From positions 1 to 6,618 of the forward strand of contig JAJDBA010000177.1 of the NCBI GenBank assembly GCA_029261675.1: a stretch of 6,618 nt of DNA. The letters are read 5' to 3'. A model generated the notes under the pieces. The model had not been told where the DNA came from. It ran no database searches and worked only from the letters and a program-made list of their open reading frames with translations. Of the stretch, positions 1-6,033 are shown one piece after another (the stretch's first letter is position 1; each line of letters begins with the position of its first letter). The DNA is from Nitrospinaceae bacterium. GTDB lineage: Bacteria > Nitrospinota > Nitrospinia > Nitrospinales > VA-1. The position numbers and the translations under genes are program-made.

Positions 1-399
1 CCCCATTGCCTCTACCCCAATTTGGTAAAACTGCCTCAATCTTCCCGCCTGAGGACGTTCATAGCGAAACATGGGTCCTATATAGAACATTTTCATGACA
101 GAAGGGGATGCATACATTTTATGCTCGATATAAGCCCTGACTACGGATGCTGTTCCTTCAGGCCGAAGGGTGATAGAATCACCCCCTCGATCTTCAAAGG
201 TGTACATTTCTTTTTCAACAATGTCGGTGGTTTCTCCGATGCTGCGGGAAAAAAGGCGCGTGTCTTCAAATATGGGAACACGAATTTCATTAAAGCCGTA
301 GCGTGAAAAAACTTTATGTGCAATAGATTCCACCCATTGCCATTTCCATATTTCTTCAGGAAGGATATCTTTTACACCGCGGATACTTTGTATTTTCAT
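1..399 (-). CDS. hisS: Histidyl-tRNA synthetase, N-terminal 133 codons (gene runs off the left edge)
   Basis: Class II aminoacyl-tRNA synthetase that charges tRNA-His with histidine using ATP, in the cytoplasm. Translating the minus strand from the ATG at 399 gives an open frame to base 1, starting MKIQSIRGVKDILPEE, the usual HisS opening (RGxxDILPEE). Motif 1 lies around residues 29-60 (YGFNEIRVPIFEDT, then SIGETTDIVEKEMYTF). LRPEGTA at 78-84 is the HisS histidine-binding signature. Motif 2 is at about 109-127 (PMFRYERPQAGRLRQF), with the ATP-contacting arginine of FRYERPQ. Motif 3, the HisA motifs and the anticodon-binding domain lie outside the window. No clear Shine-Dalgarno precedes the ATG (upstream CCTCATCAAAAATT). 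The start rests on family alignment. The gene follows fbp by 69 nt on the same strand with no terminator seen, so co-transcription is possible. Family identity is very secure. Confidence 0.96.
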   Translation of the reverse strand, partial: MKIQSIRGVKDILPEEIWKWQWVESIAHKVFSRYGFNEIRVPIFEDTRLFSRSIGETTDIVEKEMYTFEDRGGDSITLRPEGTASVVRAYIEHKMYASPSVMKMFYIGPMFRYERPQAGRLRQFYQIGVEAMG

Positions 400-468
400 A
401 ATTTTTGATGAGGTACAGAATTAGTCAGGATAGGAGAGTTTATTTGCAAAATGATGCACTTGATTATC

Positions 469-1503
469 TCAACCGCTCAACCACTTGAACCAGCCTCCCT
501 TTTTGACAGTAGCAGCAAGATGAGACTCTGCCATTTCCACGTCTTTTTTACTGCCGATAAAAAGCGGTAGTCTGTCATGGATTCCTTTAGGTTTGATATC
601 CAGAATTCGCTGTTCTCCAGTAGATGCTTTGCCTCCTGCATTTTCCACAATGAAGGCAAGAGGTGCAGCTTCAAAAGAAAGCCTCAGCTTACCTTTTGGG
701 CTTTTTGAATCCTTTGGATACATGAAAAGCCCACCTTTTAATAAAGTACGATGAAAGTCTGCGACCAGAGAGCCGATGTAGCGTAATTTATAAGGTCTGC
801 CCGACTTGGGATTGTCTTCTTTCAGATAGGAGACGATGTTTTTTTGAGGTTCATCCCAAATGCCCCAGTTGCCCTCATTGGCACTATAGGTAGATCCTTG
901 TTCGGGAATTTTAAGATCAGGGTGAGAAAGAAAAAATTCACCCAATGAAGGATCGAGCGTAAAACCATGAACACCATTTCCGGACGTATAAACGAAGATA
1001 GTACTGGAACCATAAACTATGTACCCGGCAGCAACCTGATCTTCACCTTTTTGCAATAAATCTTCTTCTGTTACGGTATCCCCTTCGCTTTTCTTGCGAT
1101 AAATAGAAAAAATGGTTCCGATATTTACGTTTACATCGATATTAGAGGAACCATCAAGGGGATCCATCATGAAAATATATTTTCCGGGATTATCTTCGGG
1201 AGGGATAATGTAAGGGTCTTCCTTTTCTTCAGAAGTGATCGCACAAACAGCTTCTGATTTACCAATAAGTGTTGTGAAAGTGATATCTGAAAACTCATCC
1301 AGTTTCTGGACTTCCTCTCCCTGGACATTTATTTTTCCGGTCAGGCCAAGAACGTTTTCACCAATCCCTGCGCTGTTTACCTCCAAAGAAATAATTTTTG
1401 AAGCCACCAAAATTTCGGTCATTAAATTAGTAAATTCACCGGTAGCTTCTGGGTTATTTTTTTCCTGTTTTCGAATATGCTGAACAAGGGTGGTACGTTC
1501 CAT
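469..1503 (-). CDS. fbp: Class I fructose-1,6-bisphosphatase
   Basis: Hydrolyses fructose 1,6-bisphosphate to fructose 6-phosphate and phosphate; a Mg2+-dependent cytoplasmic enzyme of gluconeogenesis and, in autotrophs, the Calvin cycle. At 344 aa it is slightly longer than E. coli Fbp (about 332). Visible landmarks in order are: ATGEFTNLM near residue 20, matching the N-terminal AMP-site helix of the family; NVQGEEVQKLDEF at 59-71; SEE at 91-93 and DPLDGSSN at 114-121, the acidic metal-binding residues; VAAGYIVYGSST at 157-168; RYIGSLVADFHR at 241-252, in the substrate phosphate region; and KLRLSFEAAPLAF from 272, with the metal-ligand Glu at about 278, followed by AGGKAS. No catalytic residue looks missing. 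The extra C-terminal tail (about KKGGWFKWLSG) is lysine- and tryptophan-rich. The gene sits 160 nt after the chemoreceptor gene and 69 nt before hisS. There is no good Shine-Dalgarno; a TATAAT lies 5 nt before the ATG. Confidence 0.97.
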   Translation of the reverse strand: MERTTLVQHIRKQEKNNPEATGEFTNLMTEILVASKIISLEVNSAGIGENVLGLTGKINVQGEEVQKLDEFSDITFTTLIGKSEAVCAITSEEKEDPYIIPPEDNPGKYIFMMDPLDGSSNIDVNVNIGTIFSIYRKKSEGDTVTEEDLLQKGEDQVAAGYIVYGSSTIFVYTSGNGVHGFTLDPSLGEFFLSHPDLKIPEQGSTYSANEGNWGIWDEPQKNIVSYLKEDNPKSGRPYKLRYIGSLVADFHRTLLKGGLFMYPKDSKSPKGKLRLSFEAAPLAFIVENAGGKASTGEQRILDIKPKGIHDRLPLFIGSKKDVEMAESHLAATVKKGGWFKWLSG

Positions 1504-1508
1504 AAATT

Positions 1509-1514
1509 ATTATA
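1509..1514 (-). promoter_or_regulatory. Possible fbp -10 element (TATAAT), implying a leaderless start
   Basis: A perfect TATAAT on the minus strand ends 5 nt before the fbp ATG. If used as a -10, transcription would begin at or within a base or two of the ATG. That would fit the lack of a Shine-Dalgarno sequence here. The -35 match is poor: TTCAAA at 1539-1534 with a long 19-nt spacer is the best available. The hexamer could also be chance in AT-rich DNA. Confidence 0.3.
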
Positions 1515-1534
1515 TTCCGTTAAGAAAGTTTGGT

Positions 1535-1544
1535 TTGAATTCAA
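1535..1544. repeat. 10-bp perfect palindrome TTGAATTCAA upstream of fbp
   Basis: TTGAATTCAA is its own reverse complement. It lies within the imperfect dyad GGTTTGAATTCAACC, which starts at 1532. It sits 31-41 nt upstream of the fbp ATG, where a transcription factor could overlap the -35 region of the proposed fbp promoter. Binding by a regulator is inference only; a 10-bp palindrome can arise by chance. Confidence 0.3.
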
Positions 1545-1592
1545 CCCCATATAGCTATTCAAAATTCGCACATGAATAGTGATGCAATGGGG
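1545..1592 (-). repeat. Nested inverted repeats in the gap between the chemoreceptor gene and fbp
   Basis: On the minus strand two pairs of arms are nested. The outer pair is CCCCAT (1592-1587) with ATGGGG (1550-1545). The inner pair is CTATTC (1579-1574) with GAATAG (1560-1555). They are separated by an internal loop of 7 and 4 nt, and the apical loop is 13 nt. RNA from an upstream promoter could fold into a two-part stem about 42 nt before the fbp start. No U-tract follows, so it is not a standard intrinsic terminator. It may be an mRNA structure, an operator region or chance. Confidence 0.35.
1550..1559. repeat. TATAGCTATT motif, copy 1 (upstream of fbp)
   Basis: This 10-mer contains the 8-bp palindrome ATAGCTAT. 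The identical 10-mer recurs at 4131-4140 upstream of the DUF4399 gene, in the same orientation. Both copies are in non-coding DNA 5' of a minus-strand gene. A shared regulator is conceivable, but two copies of a 10-mer in AT-rich spacers may be chance. Confidence 0.25.
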
Positions 1593-1620
1593 TGGAATGG
1601 TCGGGAAGTTTACATTATTT

Positions 1621-1638
1621 CTATTGCTTGGGCAATGG
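1621..1638. repeat. Short hairpin just downstream of the chemoreceptor gene
   Basis: CTATTGC-TTGG-GCAATGG forms a 7-bp stem (one G-T wobble) with a 4-nt loop, 26-43 nt past the chemoreceptor stop codon. The position suits a transcript 3' end, but on the minus strand the following bases are AAATAATG rather than a T-run, so intrinsic termination is unlikely. It could protect an mRNA 3' end or serve no purpose. Confidence 0.3.
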
Positions 1639-1663
1639 AAATGGCAAATTGAAAAAGCTAAGG

Positions 1664-3226
1664 CTATACTTGCGGTTTATCATCCGTTTCGTTTTCTCCT
1701 TGGAGCTCTGTCACCATTTGATTGAGTTCATCAGCCAGAACTGTCAACTCGGTTGTTACCAATGTAGTTTGCTTAAGGGCTTGGGTTGATTGTTGAATTC
1801 CTTGTTGAATTTCCTTTAGAGCAGTGAAAACTTGTGATGTTGCTGTTTTCTCCTGCAAGGTTGCTTGGGAAATTTGTTTCATGGCCTCATTGGTAGATTC
1901 TGCACCTGACAGAAGACTGTTTAAATGTTCGTGTGCCTGGTGAGTTAGTTCGGCCCCTGTTCGGATATGCTTTGCTTCGTTTTCTGATGCAAGAATCAAC
2001 TGGTTCACCCCGTGCTGAATTTCTTCTACGATCGCGTGAATCTCAGCAGTGGAATCCATTACACTATCCGCGAGTCGCCGGATCTCCACGGCAACAACTC
2101 CAAATCGTTTTCCTTCTTCGCCAGCGGCAGAAGCTTCAATCGCCGCATTGAATGCGATGAGCTTGGTTTGATCTGCAATATGATTGATGATTTCCATGAC
2201 CTTTCCAACTTCTTTGGATTTCTTCCCAAGTTCAATAACCGACTCTACGCTTTGGTTACTCTCACGGGTGATCTTATCCATATTGTCTTGAATGGATTGG
2301 ATGATTTCCATTCCCTTTTCTGACTGCACCAAGTTTGTTTCTGCAATATGGGAGACTGAACTTGAGCTTTCAGCTACTTGAGATGCGGAAACAGAAAGCT
2401 GTTTCAGAGTGGCGGTTATATCCACGATTCTTTCTGATTGCTGATTCATAATAATCGATTGATCCTTAACAGTTGTAGATATGTTCTGCGAGGATTTGTA
2501 AAGTGAATTTGCGGATTTGAAAATTCCACCCACCTGTTTTTCAATAGATTTTTTAATGTTCGCAACCATTCTTTTAAAGCAAGTAGCTAAATAACCAATT
2601 TCATCTTTGGTGGTGATGTTAATTTTAACGGAGGTGTTTCCTTTGGAAACCTCTGTTGCCGCTTCTGTCAATTGTTGAATGGGGCGAGTGATGATATTGC
2701 TGAATATCAGAGATAGTACTGAGCCGATTATAAAAATTGCGAAACATATGTATAGCGTAAAAGTTTTATTTTCCTCAATACTTCTGTACATATCTTCGAG
2801 CGATAAAGCTACCAGCAACGTGCCGTGAGGCGTACCTTGATATTCTATAGGGACAGAGAGCAACATACTACGGTCTTGCTCAAAATGACCTTTACGGGTT
2901 AACAATGCCTCAACATGAAGGTTCAGTTTCTTTGGATCAAATACAGCAATTTTTTGTTTGTTTGTATCAAAAATCCCTAAGTAGGCAAGTCTGGGATCTT
3001 GTTTGGCCCACTCTATGGCCACGCGAATGCTTTCAAAGTCCAATAGTTTGAGGCTGATTCCTGTGGATAGTGCAACAACCTCTGCCATGTTGTGAACATG
3101 GTTTTGAATACTTTTTAGAGCCTGGGTTTTATGTGCTTGAGGGTAATAGTTGTAGTTAAAAACGGAGATCAATAAAATAATAAAAGAAAATAATAGAACG
3201 AGTTTTAATCGGATGGGGATTTTCAT
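1664..3226 (-). CDS. Methyl-accepting chemotaxis protein (transmembrane chemoreceptor)
   Basis: Inner-membrane receptor that controls the CheA kinase through CheW and is tuned by methylation. In order it has: a basic N-terminus (MKIPIRLKL); TM1 at about 7-24; a periplasmic domain at about 25-154; TM2 at about 155-179; a HAMP domain at about 176-230 beginning with the conserved TRPIQQLTEAA; then a long coiled-coil signalling domain whose hairpin tip is at about 346-382 (NHIADQTKLIAFNAAIEASA, then GEEGKRFGVVAVEIRRLAD). The periplasmic part contains LAYLGIFDTNKQKIAVFDP and a later IEYQGTPHGTLLVAL, which look like the strand-turn-strand pattern of a single Cache/PAS-like sensor; the ligand is unknown. 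The tip departs from the classical QTNLLALNAAIEAARAGE. The C-terminus (DDKPQV) lacks an NWETF-type CheR tether. Start: the ATG gives a proper TM1; only a distant AAGG lies upstream. No che genes are adjacent, so this is an orphan receptor. Confidence 0.95.
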   Translation of the reverse strand: MKIPIRLKLVLLFSFIILLISVFNYNYYPQAHKTQALKSIQNHVHNMAEVVALSTGISLKLLDFESIRVAIEWAKQDPRLAYLGIFDTNKQKIAVFDPKKLNLHVEALLTRKGHFEQDRSMLLSVPIEYQGTPHGTLLVALSLEDMYRSIEENKTFTLYICFAIFIIGSVLSLIFSNIITRPIQQLTEAATEVSKGNTSVKINITTKDEIGYLATCFKRMVANIKKSIEKQVGGIFKSANSLYKSSQNISTTVKDQSIIMNQQSERIVDITATLKQLSVSASQVAESSSSVSHIAETNLVQSEKGMEIIQSIQDNMDKITRESNQSVESVIELGKKSKEVGKVMEIINHIADQTKLIAFNAAIEASAAGEEGKRFGVVAVEIRRLADSVMDSTAEIHAIVEEIQHGVNQLILASENEAKHIRTGAELTHQAHEHLNSLLSGAESTNEAMKQISQATLQEKTATSQVFTALKEIQQGIQQSTQALKQTTLVTTELTVLADELNQMVTELQGENETDDKPQV

Positions 3227-3239
3227 AAGACGCGCTGAC

Positions 3240-3254
3240 CTTCAATTCCTGAAG
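3240..3254. repeat. Small inverted repeat 5' of the chemoreceptor gene
   Basis: CTTCA-GGAAT-TGAAG on the minus strand: 5-bp arms around a 5-nt centre, ending 13 nt before the chemoreceptor ATG. The 3' arm contains part of the only purine-rich stretch (GAAGG) that might pair with 16S rRNA, so a weak stem could mask it. The arms are short and the functional reading is speculative. Confidence 0.2.
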
Positions 3255-3305
3255 TGATTTCGAATTTCTCCGCTTTACGAGTCCAAGATGGAAAGATTAG
3301 AACGA

Positions 3306-3695
3306 TTATTGGAATCTGGCATTAACAATCTTGTGAGAAACGCGACTGTCTGCTTTGCCTTCTCCTTCGTCCACAATCGAACAACCCAAAATACGAAGTT
3401 GGTCGGGTTTTAAATTGAAATCTCTTTGGCTGGGATACCAGTTATTCGGGTCAGGGGACATATCGGTTTCAATAGAAACAACTACAATTTTTGATTCATG
3501 CGAATTTTTGATTTTATTGTAGAGTCCTTTTCCATTTCCACAGGGGCCACTTTTGATTAGCGGTTTTACATAGGACAATGCACTTTCACTTGAGCTCGTA
3601 TCTACGGAAGCACAAGAAGACAACGCAATCACTAGAAAGATGGAAAGAATTATTTTGAAACCTGCCGGGGTAAAACTAGATTTATAGTTCGCCAT
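3306..3695 (-). CDS. Small predicted lipoprotein, function unknown
   Basis: I do not recognise this family. The 129-aa product begins MANYKSSFTPAGFK, then a hydrophobic stretch (IILSIFLVIA, about 15-24) ending in LSSC, a type II lipobox with the lipidated Cys at 28. It should therefore be lipidated and anchored in the envelope. Position +2 is Ala, which in enterobacterial rules favours sorting to the outer membrane. The mature part has a Ser-rich linker (about 30-41), then a compact domain with two cysteines (52 and 105) that could form a disulfide. A likely beta-strand stretch (SKIVVVSIETDM, about 68-79) and NLKPDQLRILGC near 94-105 resemble a small beta-sandwich, but that is inference. It starts 10 nt after the DUF4399 gene, so the two are almost certainly co-transcribed. 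No close Shine-Dalgarno is seen (AAGGA is 14 nt away), suggesting translational coupling. Confidence 0.82.
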   Translation of the reverse strand: MANYKSSFTPAGFKIILSIFLVIALSSCASVDTSSSESALSYVKPLIKSGPCGNGKGLYNKIKNSHESKIVVVSIETDMSPDPNNWYPSQRDFNLKPDQLRILGCSIVDEGEGKADSRVSHKIVNARFQ

Positions 3696-3705
3696 TGAAT
3701 TCTAA

Positions 3706-4110
3706 TTAGTCCTTGATAGTAATAATAATGCGGTCAGTAATAGCCGGATCATAAGGAACGTGATTGCCGTATGCAAAAACGCTATAGATGACATGTCGAC
3801 CAGGTACAAATTTTAATTCTTTACACTCAGAACCGTCTCCCATATGGATTTCCTGTTTGCCAATGGGTTGGCTTAAATCAACAGGTAAAGAGTTAAGTAG
3901 TAAATGATGATGTCCTCTACCTTCGTTGACACCTTTTGTAGCTTTTTCGACAACAAGTCCACTAACTTTCATGCAGACCTTCACGGGACTACTCAATTGT
4001 GCGTTATTGACTGGTTCAATAATTTTCACCTGTCTTTCGGCCGCCCAGACTGCTTGAGCCAAAACCATTGCACCGATAAACAGTAGTATCCCTATCGACT
4101 TTTTATTCAT
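3706..4110 (-). CDS. Exported DUF4399-type protein, function unknown
   Basis: A 134-aa secreted or periplasmic protein. Residues 1-23 form a signal peptide: basic MNKK, hydrophobic core, then VWA before AERQ as a probable signal peptidase I site. The mature part matches DUF4399 as I know it: VKIIEPVNNAQLSSPVKV near the N-terminus, GRGHHHLLLN around 65-73, IHMGDG at 88-93, PGRHVIYSVFAYGNHVPYDP at 103-122 and a final IIITIKD strand. The clustered histidines (67-69, 89, 106, 117) and cysteines 46 and 96 are suggestive of metal or ligand binding, but the biochemistry of the family is unknown to me. Start: GTG at 4116 is in frame two codons upstream, but GGAG lies 5 nt before ATG 4110 and would overlap a GTG start, so ATG 4110 is preferred. 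It is the first gene of a pair with the lipoprotein, with a good promoter upstream. Confidence 0.88.
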   Translation of the reverse strand: MNKKSIGILLFIGAMVLAQAVWAAERQVKIIEPVNNAQLSSPVKVCMKVSGLVVEKATKGVNEGRGHHHLLLNSLPVDLSQPIGKQEIHMGDGSECKELKFVPGRHVIYSVFAYGNHVPYDPAITDRIIITIKD

Positions 4111-4119
4111 TTGCACTCC
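4111..4119 (-). promoter_or_regulatory. Ribosome binding site that fixes the DUF4399 gene start
   Basis: The minus strand reads GCGGAGTGCAAATG. GGAG has 5 nt (TGCAA) before the ATG at 4110, an acceptable spacing. The same GGAG would directly abut the alternative GTG at 4116, which is too close to initiate there. Confidence 0.65.
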
Positions 4120-4130
4120 GCATATTCTTT

Positions 4131-4140
4131 TATAGCTATT
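4131..4140. repeat. TATAGCTATT motif, copy 2 (upstream of the DUF4399 gene)
   Basis: Second copy of the 10-mer found at 1550-1559, with the same internal ATAGCTAT palindrome. It lies at about +5 to +15 relative to the predicted transcription start near 4145, a position where a bound repressor could act. Function is unproven. Confidence 0.25.
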
Positions 4141-4151
4141 TGAAAGAGTGT

Positions 4152-4180
4152 ATTCTAACCTATTTTATCGTCCTAGACAA
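4152..4180 (-). promoter_or_regulatory. Sigma70-type promoter for the DUF4399/lipoprotein genes
   Basis: The minus strand carries TTGTCT (4180-4175, 4 of 6 to TTGACA) and TAGAAT (4157-4152, 5 of 6 to TATAAT) with a 17-nt spacer. Transcription would start near 4145, giving a leader of about 35 nt before the ATG at 4110. This is the best promoter-like pair in the window. It sits just after the typA stop codon, so the envelope genes need not depend on typA read-through. The call rests on consensus matching only. Confidence 0.5.
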
Positions 4181-4197
4181 TAGAATCACATAGGTTA
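4156..4197. repeat. 8-bp inverted repeat overlapping the typA stop codon and the downstream -10
   Basis: TAACCTAT (starting with the typA TAA stop on the minus strand, 4197-4190) is matched by its reverse complement ATAGGTTA (4163-4156), separated by 26 nt. The distal arm shares two bases with the proposed -10 hexamer (4157-4152). The loop is long and no T-run follows, so it is not a normal terminator. It could be a looping operator around the promoter or chance. Confidence 0.3.
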
Positions 4198-6033
4198 CCC
4201 AGCTGATGCCGCAACCGCGCTCTGGCTTTTTGCATACCGCTTTCGATCATTTTCATTGAGTACTTTTTTACGCAGACGAATGGTTTTCGGGGTTATTTCT
4301 GCCAGCTCGTCTTCATTCAAAAAGCTGAGAATCTGCTCCAGACTCATTTTTGTAGGTGGTGTCAGGGTGATATGCACATCATGCCCGGAAGTGCGCATAT
4401 TGGTCAGCTTTTTTTCTTTGCAAACATTTACAACAAGGTCATTATCTTTATTATTCTCACCCACGATCATTCCTGTATAAACCTCTTCACCAGCCCCCCA
4501 AAACAAGGTGCCTCGTTCTTGCAGATTGAATAGAGAGAAGCCAGTAGTGGCACCATTTTCGAGGGAAATTAAAACACCATTGACCCTTTGAGCAATGTCT
4601 CCACAATGCGGAATGAATTGGTGAAAATTCCGATTTATAACACCTGTGCCCTTTGTCAGGGTGAGAAATTCGGACCGGAATCCAAATAGCCCGCGGGTTG
4701 GAATGACAAACTCAAGCCGGGTTGCACCTTCGTTCTGGGCCATATCTTGCAAAGTGGCCTTACGTTTTCCCATGGCTTCCATAACATTTCCGAGATAGGC
4801 TTCTTGGATGTCAAGGATAACAAATTCTTCAGGTTCGTGGAGGACCCCATCCACAACCTTTATCAGAACTTCAGGGCGAGAGATACTAAACTCAAAACCC
4901 TCGCGGCGCATGGTTTCGATGAGAATAGTAAGGTGAAGTTCACCTCTACCCGAGACTTTGAAGGTGTCTTTGGTATCTGTCTCCTCAACACGAAGTGATA
5001 CGTTTGACCGAGTCTCGCGGAATAAACGATCACGGATCTGTCGGGTTGTTACAAACTCTCCTTCTCGACCGGCAAAAGGAGACGAGTTTGCAGAAAAGTG
5101 AATAGCCAGAGTCGGTTCATCGATTTCAATTACGGGCAAGGCATCGGGAAACTCCGTATCCGTAAGCGTTTCGCCAATTTCAACTTCTTTCATTCCGGCA
5201 ATGCCTACAATATCTCCGGTCATAGCTTCTTCCGATTCAACCTTCCGCAATCCCTCATAGGTATAGAGCTTAGCTAATGAAAAAGTCTTGGGCTTCCCAT
5301 CACGGTCAATCTGAGTATAATTTGTTTTGGCTTTGACCCTACCTCGATTGATTTTCCCCACGGCGATTCGACCCACATAATCATCATAATCCATGGATGA
5401 AACCAACATCTGAAATCCACCCTCTGGGTCTCCTTCGTGGGTAGGTACTTTATCGATGATCATATCAAGAAGAGGGGTGATATCGTTATTCGGCCCTAAT
5501 GGAGTGTCTCTTGATATGCCTTGCTTGGCTGAAGTATAGATAATAGAAAAGTCCAATTGTTCATCATTGGCACCCAGCTCAACAAAAAGGTCAAAAACTT
5601 CATCGACCACTTTTTCGGTGCGCGCTGCAGGGCGGTCTATTTTGTTTACGACCACGATCGGCTTTAACCCAAGCTCCAAAGATTTTTTCAAAACAAACCG
5701 GGTTTGTGGCATCGGACCTTCTACAGCATCCGCTAGTAGTAATACGCCATTGACCATTTTCAAAATACGTTCAACCTCGCCGCCGAAATCGGCATGACCC
5801 GGTGTGTCAACGATGTTGATTTTATGATCCTTGTAATAAATGGCTGCATTTTTCGAAAATATAGTGATGCCACGTTCTTTTTCAAGTTCGTTGCTATCCA
5901 TGATACAAGTGCCAGATAGTTCGCTTTCACGGAACATTCCGCTTTGCCGTAGCAGGCAATCTACTAAAGTGGTTTTTCCATGGTCTACATGGGCGATGAT
6001 TCCGATGTTTCTGATGAGTTTTGGGTCTTGCAT
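4195..6033 (-). CDS. typA: Translational GTPase TypA/BipA
   Basis: Ribosome-associated GTPase of the EF-G/LepA superfamily. In characterised bacteria BipA aids 50S ribosome assembly and growth under stress such as cold. The 612 aa agree with the usual size of about 605-615. G-domain motifs are all present: G1 AHVDHGKT at 14-21, G2 RGITI at 54-58, G3 DTPGH at 76-80 (with the catalytic His80), G4 NKID at 130-133, and G5 SAK at 168-170. An EF-Tu-like beta-barrel follows (about 205-300). EF-G III/V-like domains come next, including SGRGELHLTILIETMRREG at 361-379, and then the BipA-specific C-terminal domain (IPTRGLFGFRSEFLTLT at 444-460, and NMRTSGHD near 545). Start: AAAGGA is 4 nt before ATG 6033, a clear ribosome binding site with slightly short spacing, and MQDPKLIRNIGIIAHVDHGK is the expected N-terminus. 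It diverges from the xer gene. No oddities are seen. Confidence 0.98.
   Translation of the reverse strand: MQDPKLIRNIGIIAHVDHGKTTLVDCLLRQSGMFRESELSGTCIMDSNELEKERGITIFSKNAAIYYKDHKINIVDTPGHADFGGEVERILKMVNGVLLLADAVEGPMPQTRFVLKKSLELGLKPIVVVNKIDRPAARTEKVVDEVFDLFVELGANDEQLDFSIIYTSAKQGISRDTPLGPNNDITPLLDMIIDKVPTHEGDPEGGFQMLVSSMDYDDYVGRIAVGKINRGRVKAKTNYTQIDRDGKPKTFSLAKLYTYEGLRKVESEEAMTGDIVGIAGMKEVEIGETLTDTEFPDALPVIEIDEPTLAIHFSANSSPFAGREGEFVTTRQIRDRLFRETRSNVSLRVEETDTKDTFKVSGRGELHLTILIETMRREGFEFSISRPEVLIKVVDGVLHEPEEFVILDIQEAYLGNVMEAMGKRKATLQDMAQNEGATRLEFVIPTRGLFGFRSEFLTLTKGTGVINRNFHQFIPHCGDIAQRVNGVLISLENGATTGFSLFNLQERGTLFWGAGEEVYTGMIVGENNKDNDLVVNVCKEKKLTNMRTSGHDVHITLTPPTKMSLEQILSFLNEDELAEITPKTIRLRKKVLNENDRKRYAKSQSAVAASAG

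Noticed and set aside
400..468. Promoter or terminator between fbp and hisS
   Set aside because: TTGCAA is present but no -10 at an acceptable spacing was found, and no hairpin with a T-run is visible.
1621..1638. Intrinsic terminator for the chemoreceptor gene
   Set aside because: The hairpin is short and is not followed by a T-run on the minus strand.
4111..4116. GTG at 4116 as the start of the DUF4399 gene
   Set aside because: The GGAG ribosome binding site directly abuts it, while ATG 4110 has proper 5-nt spacing and gives a normal signal peptide.
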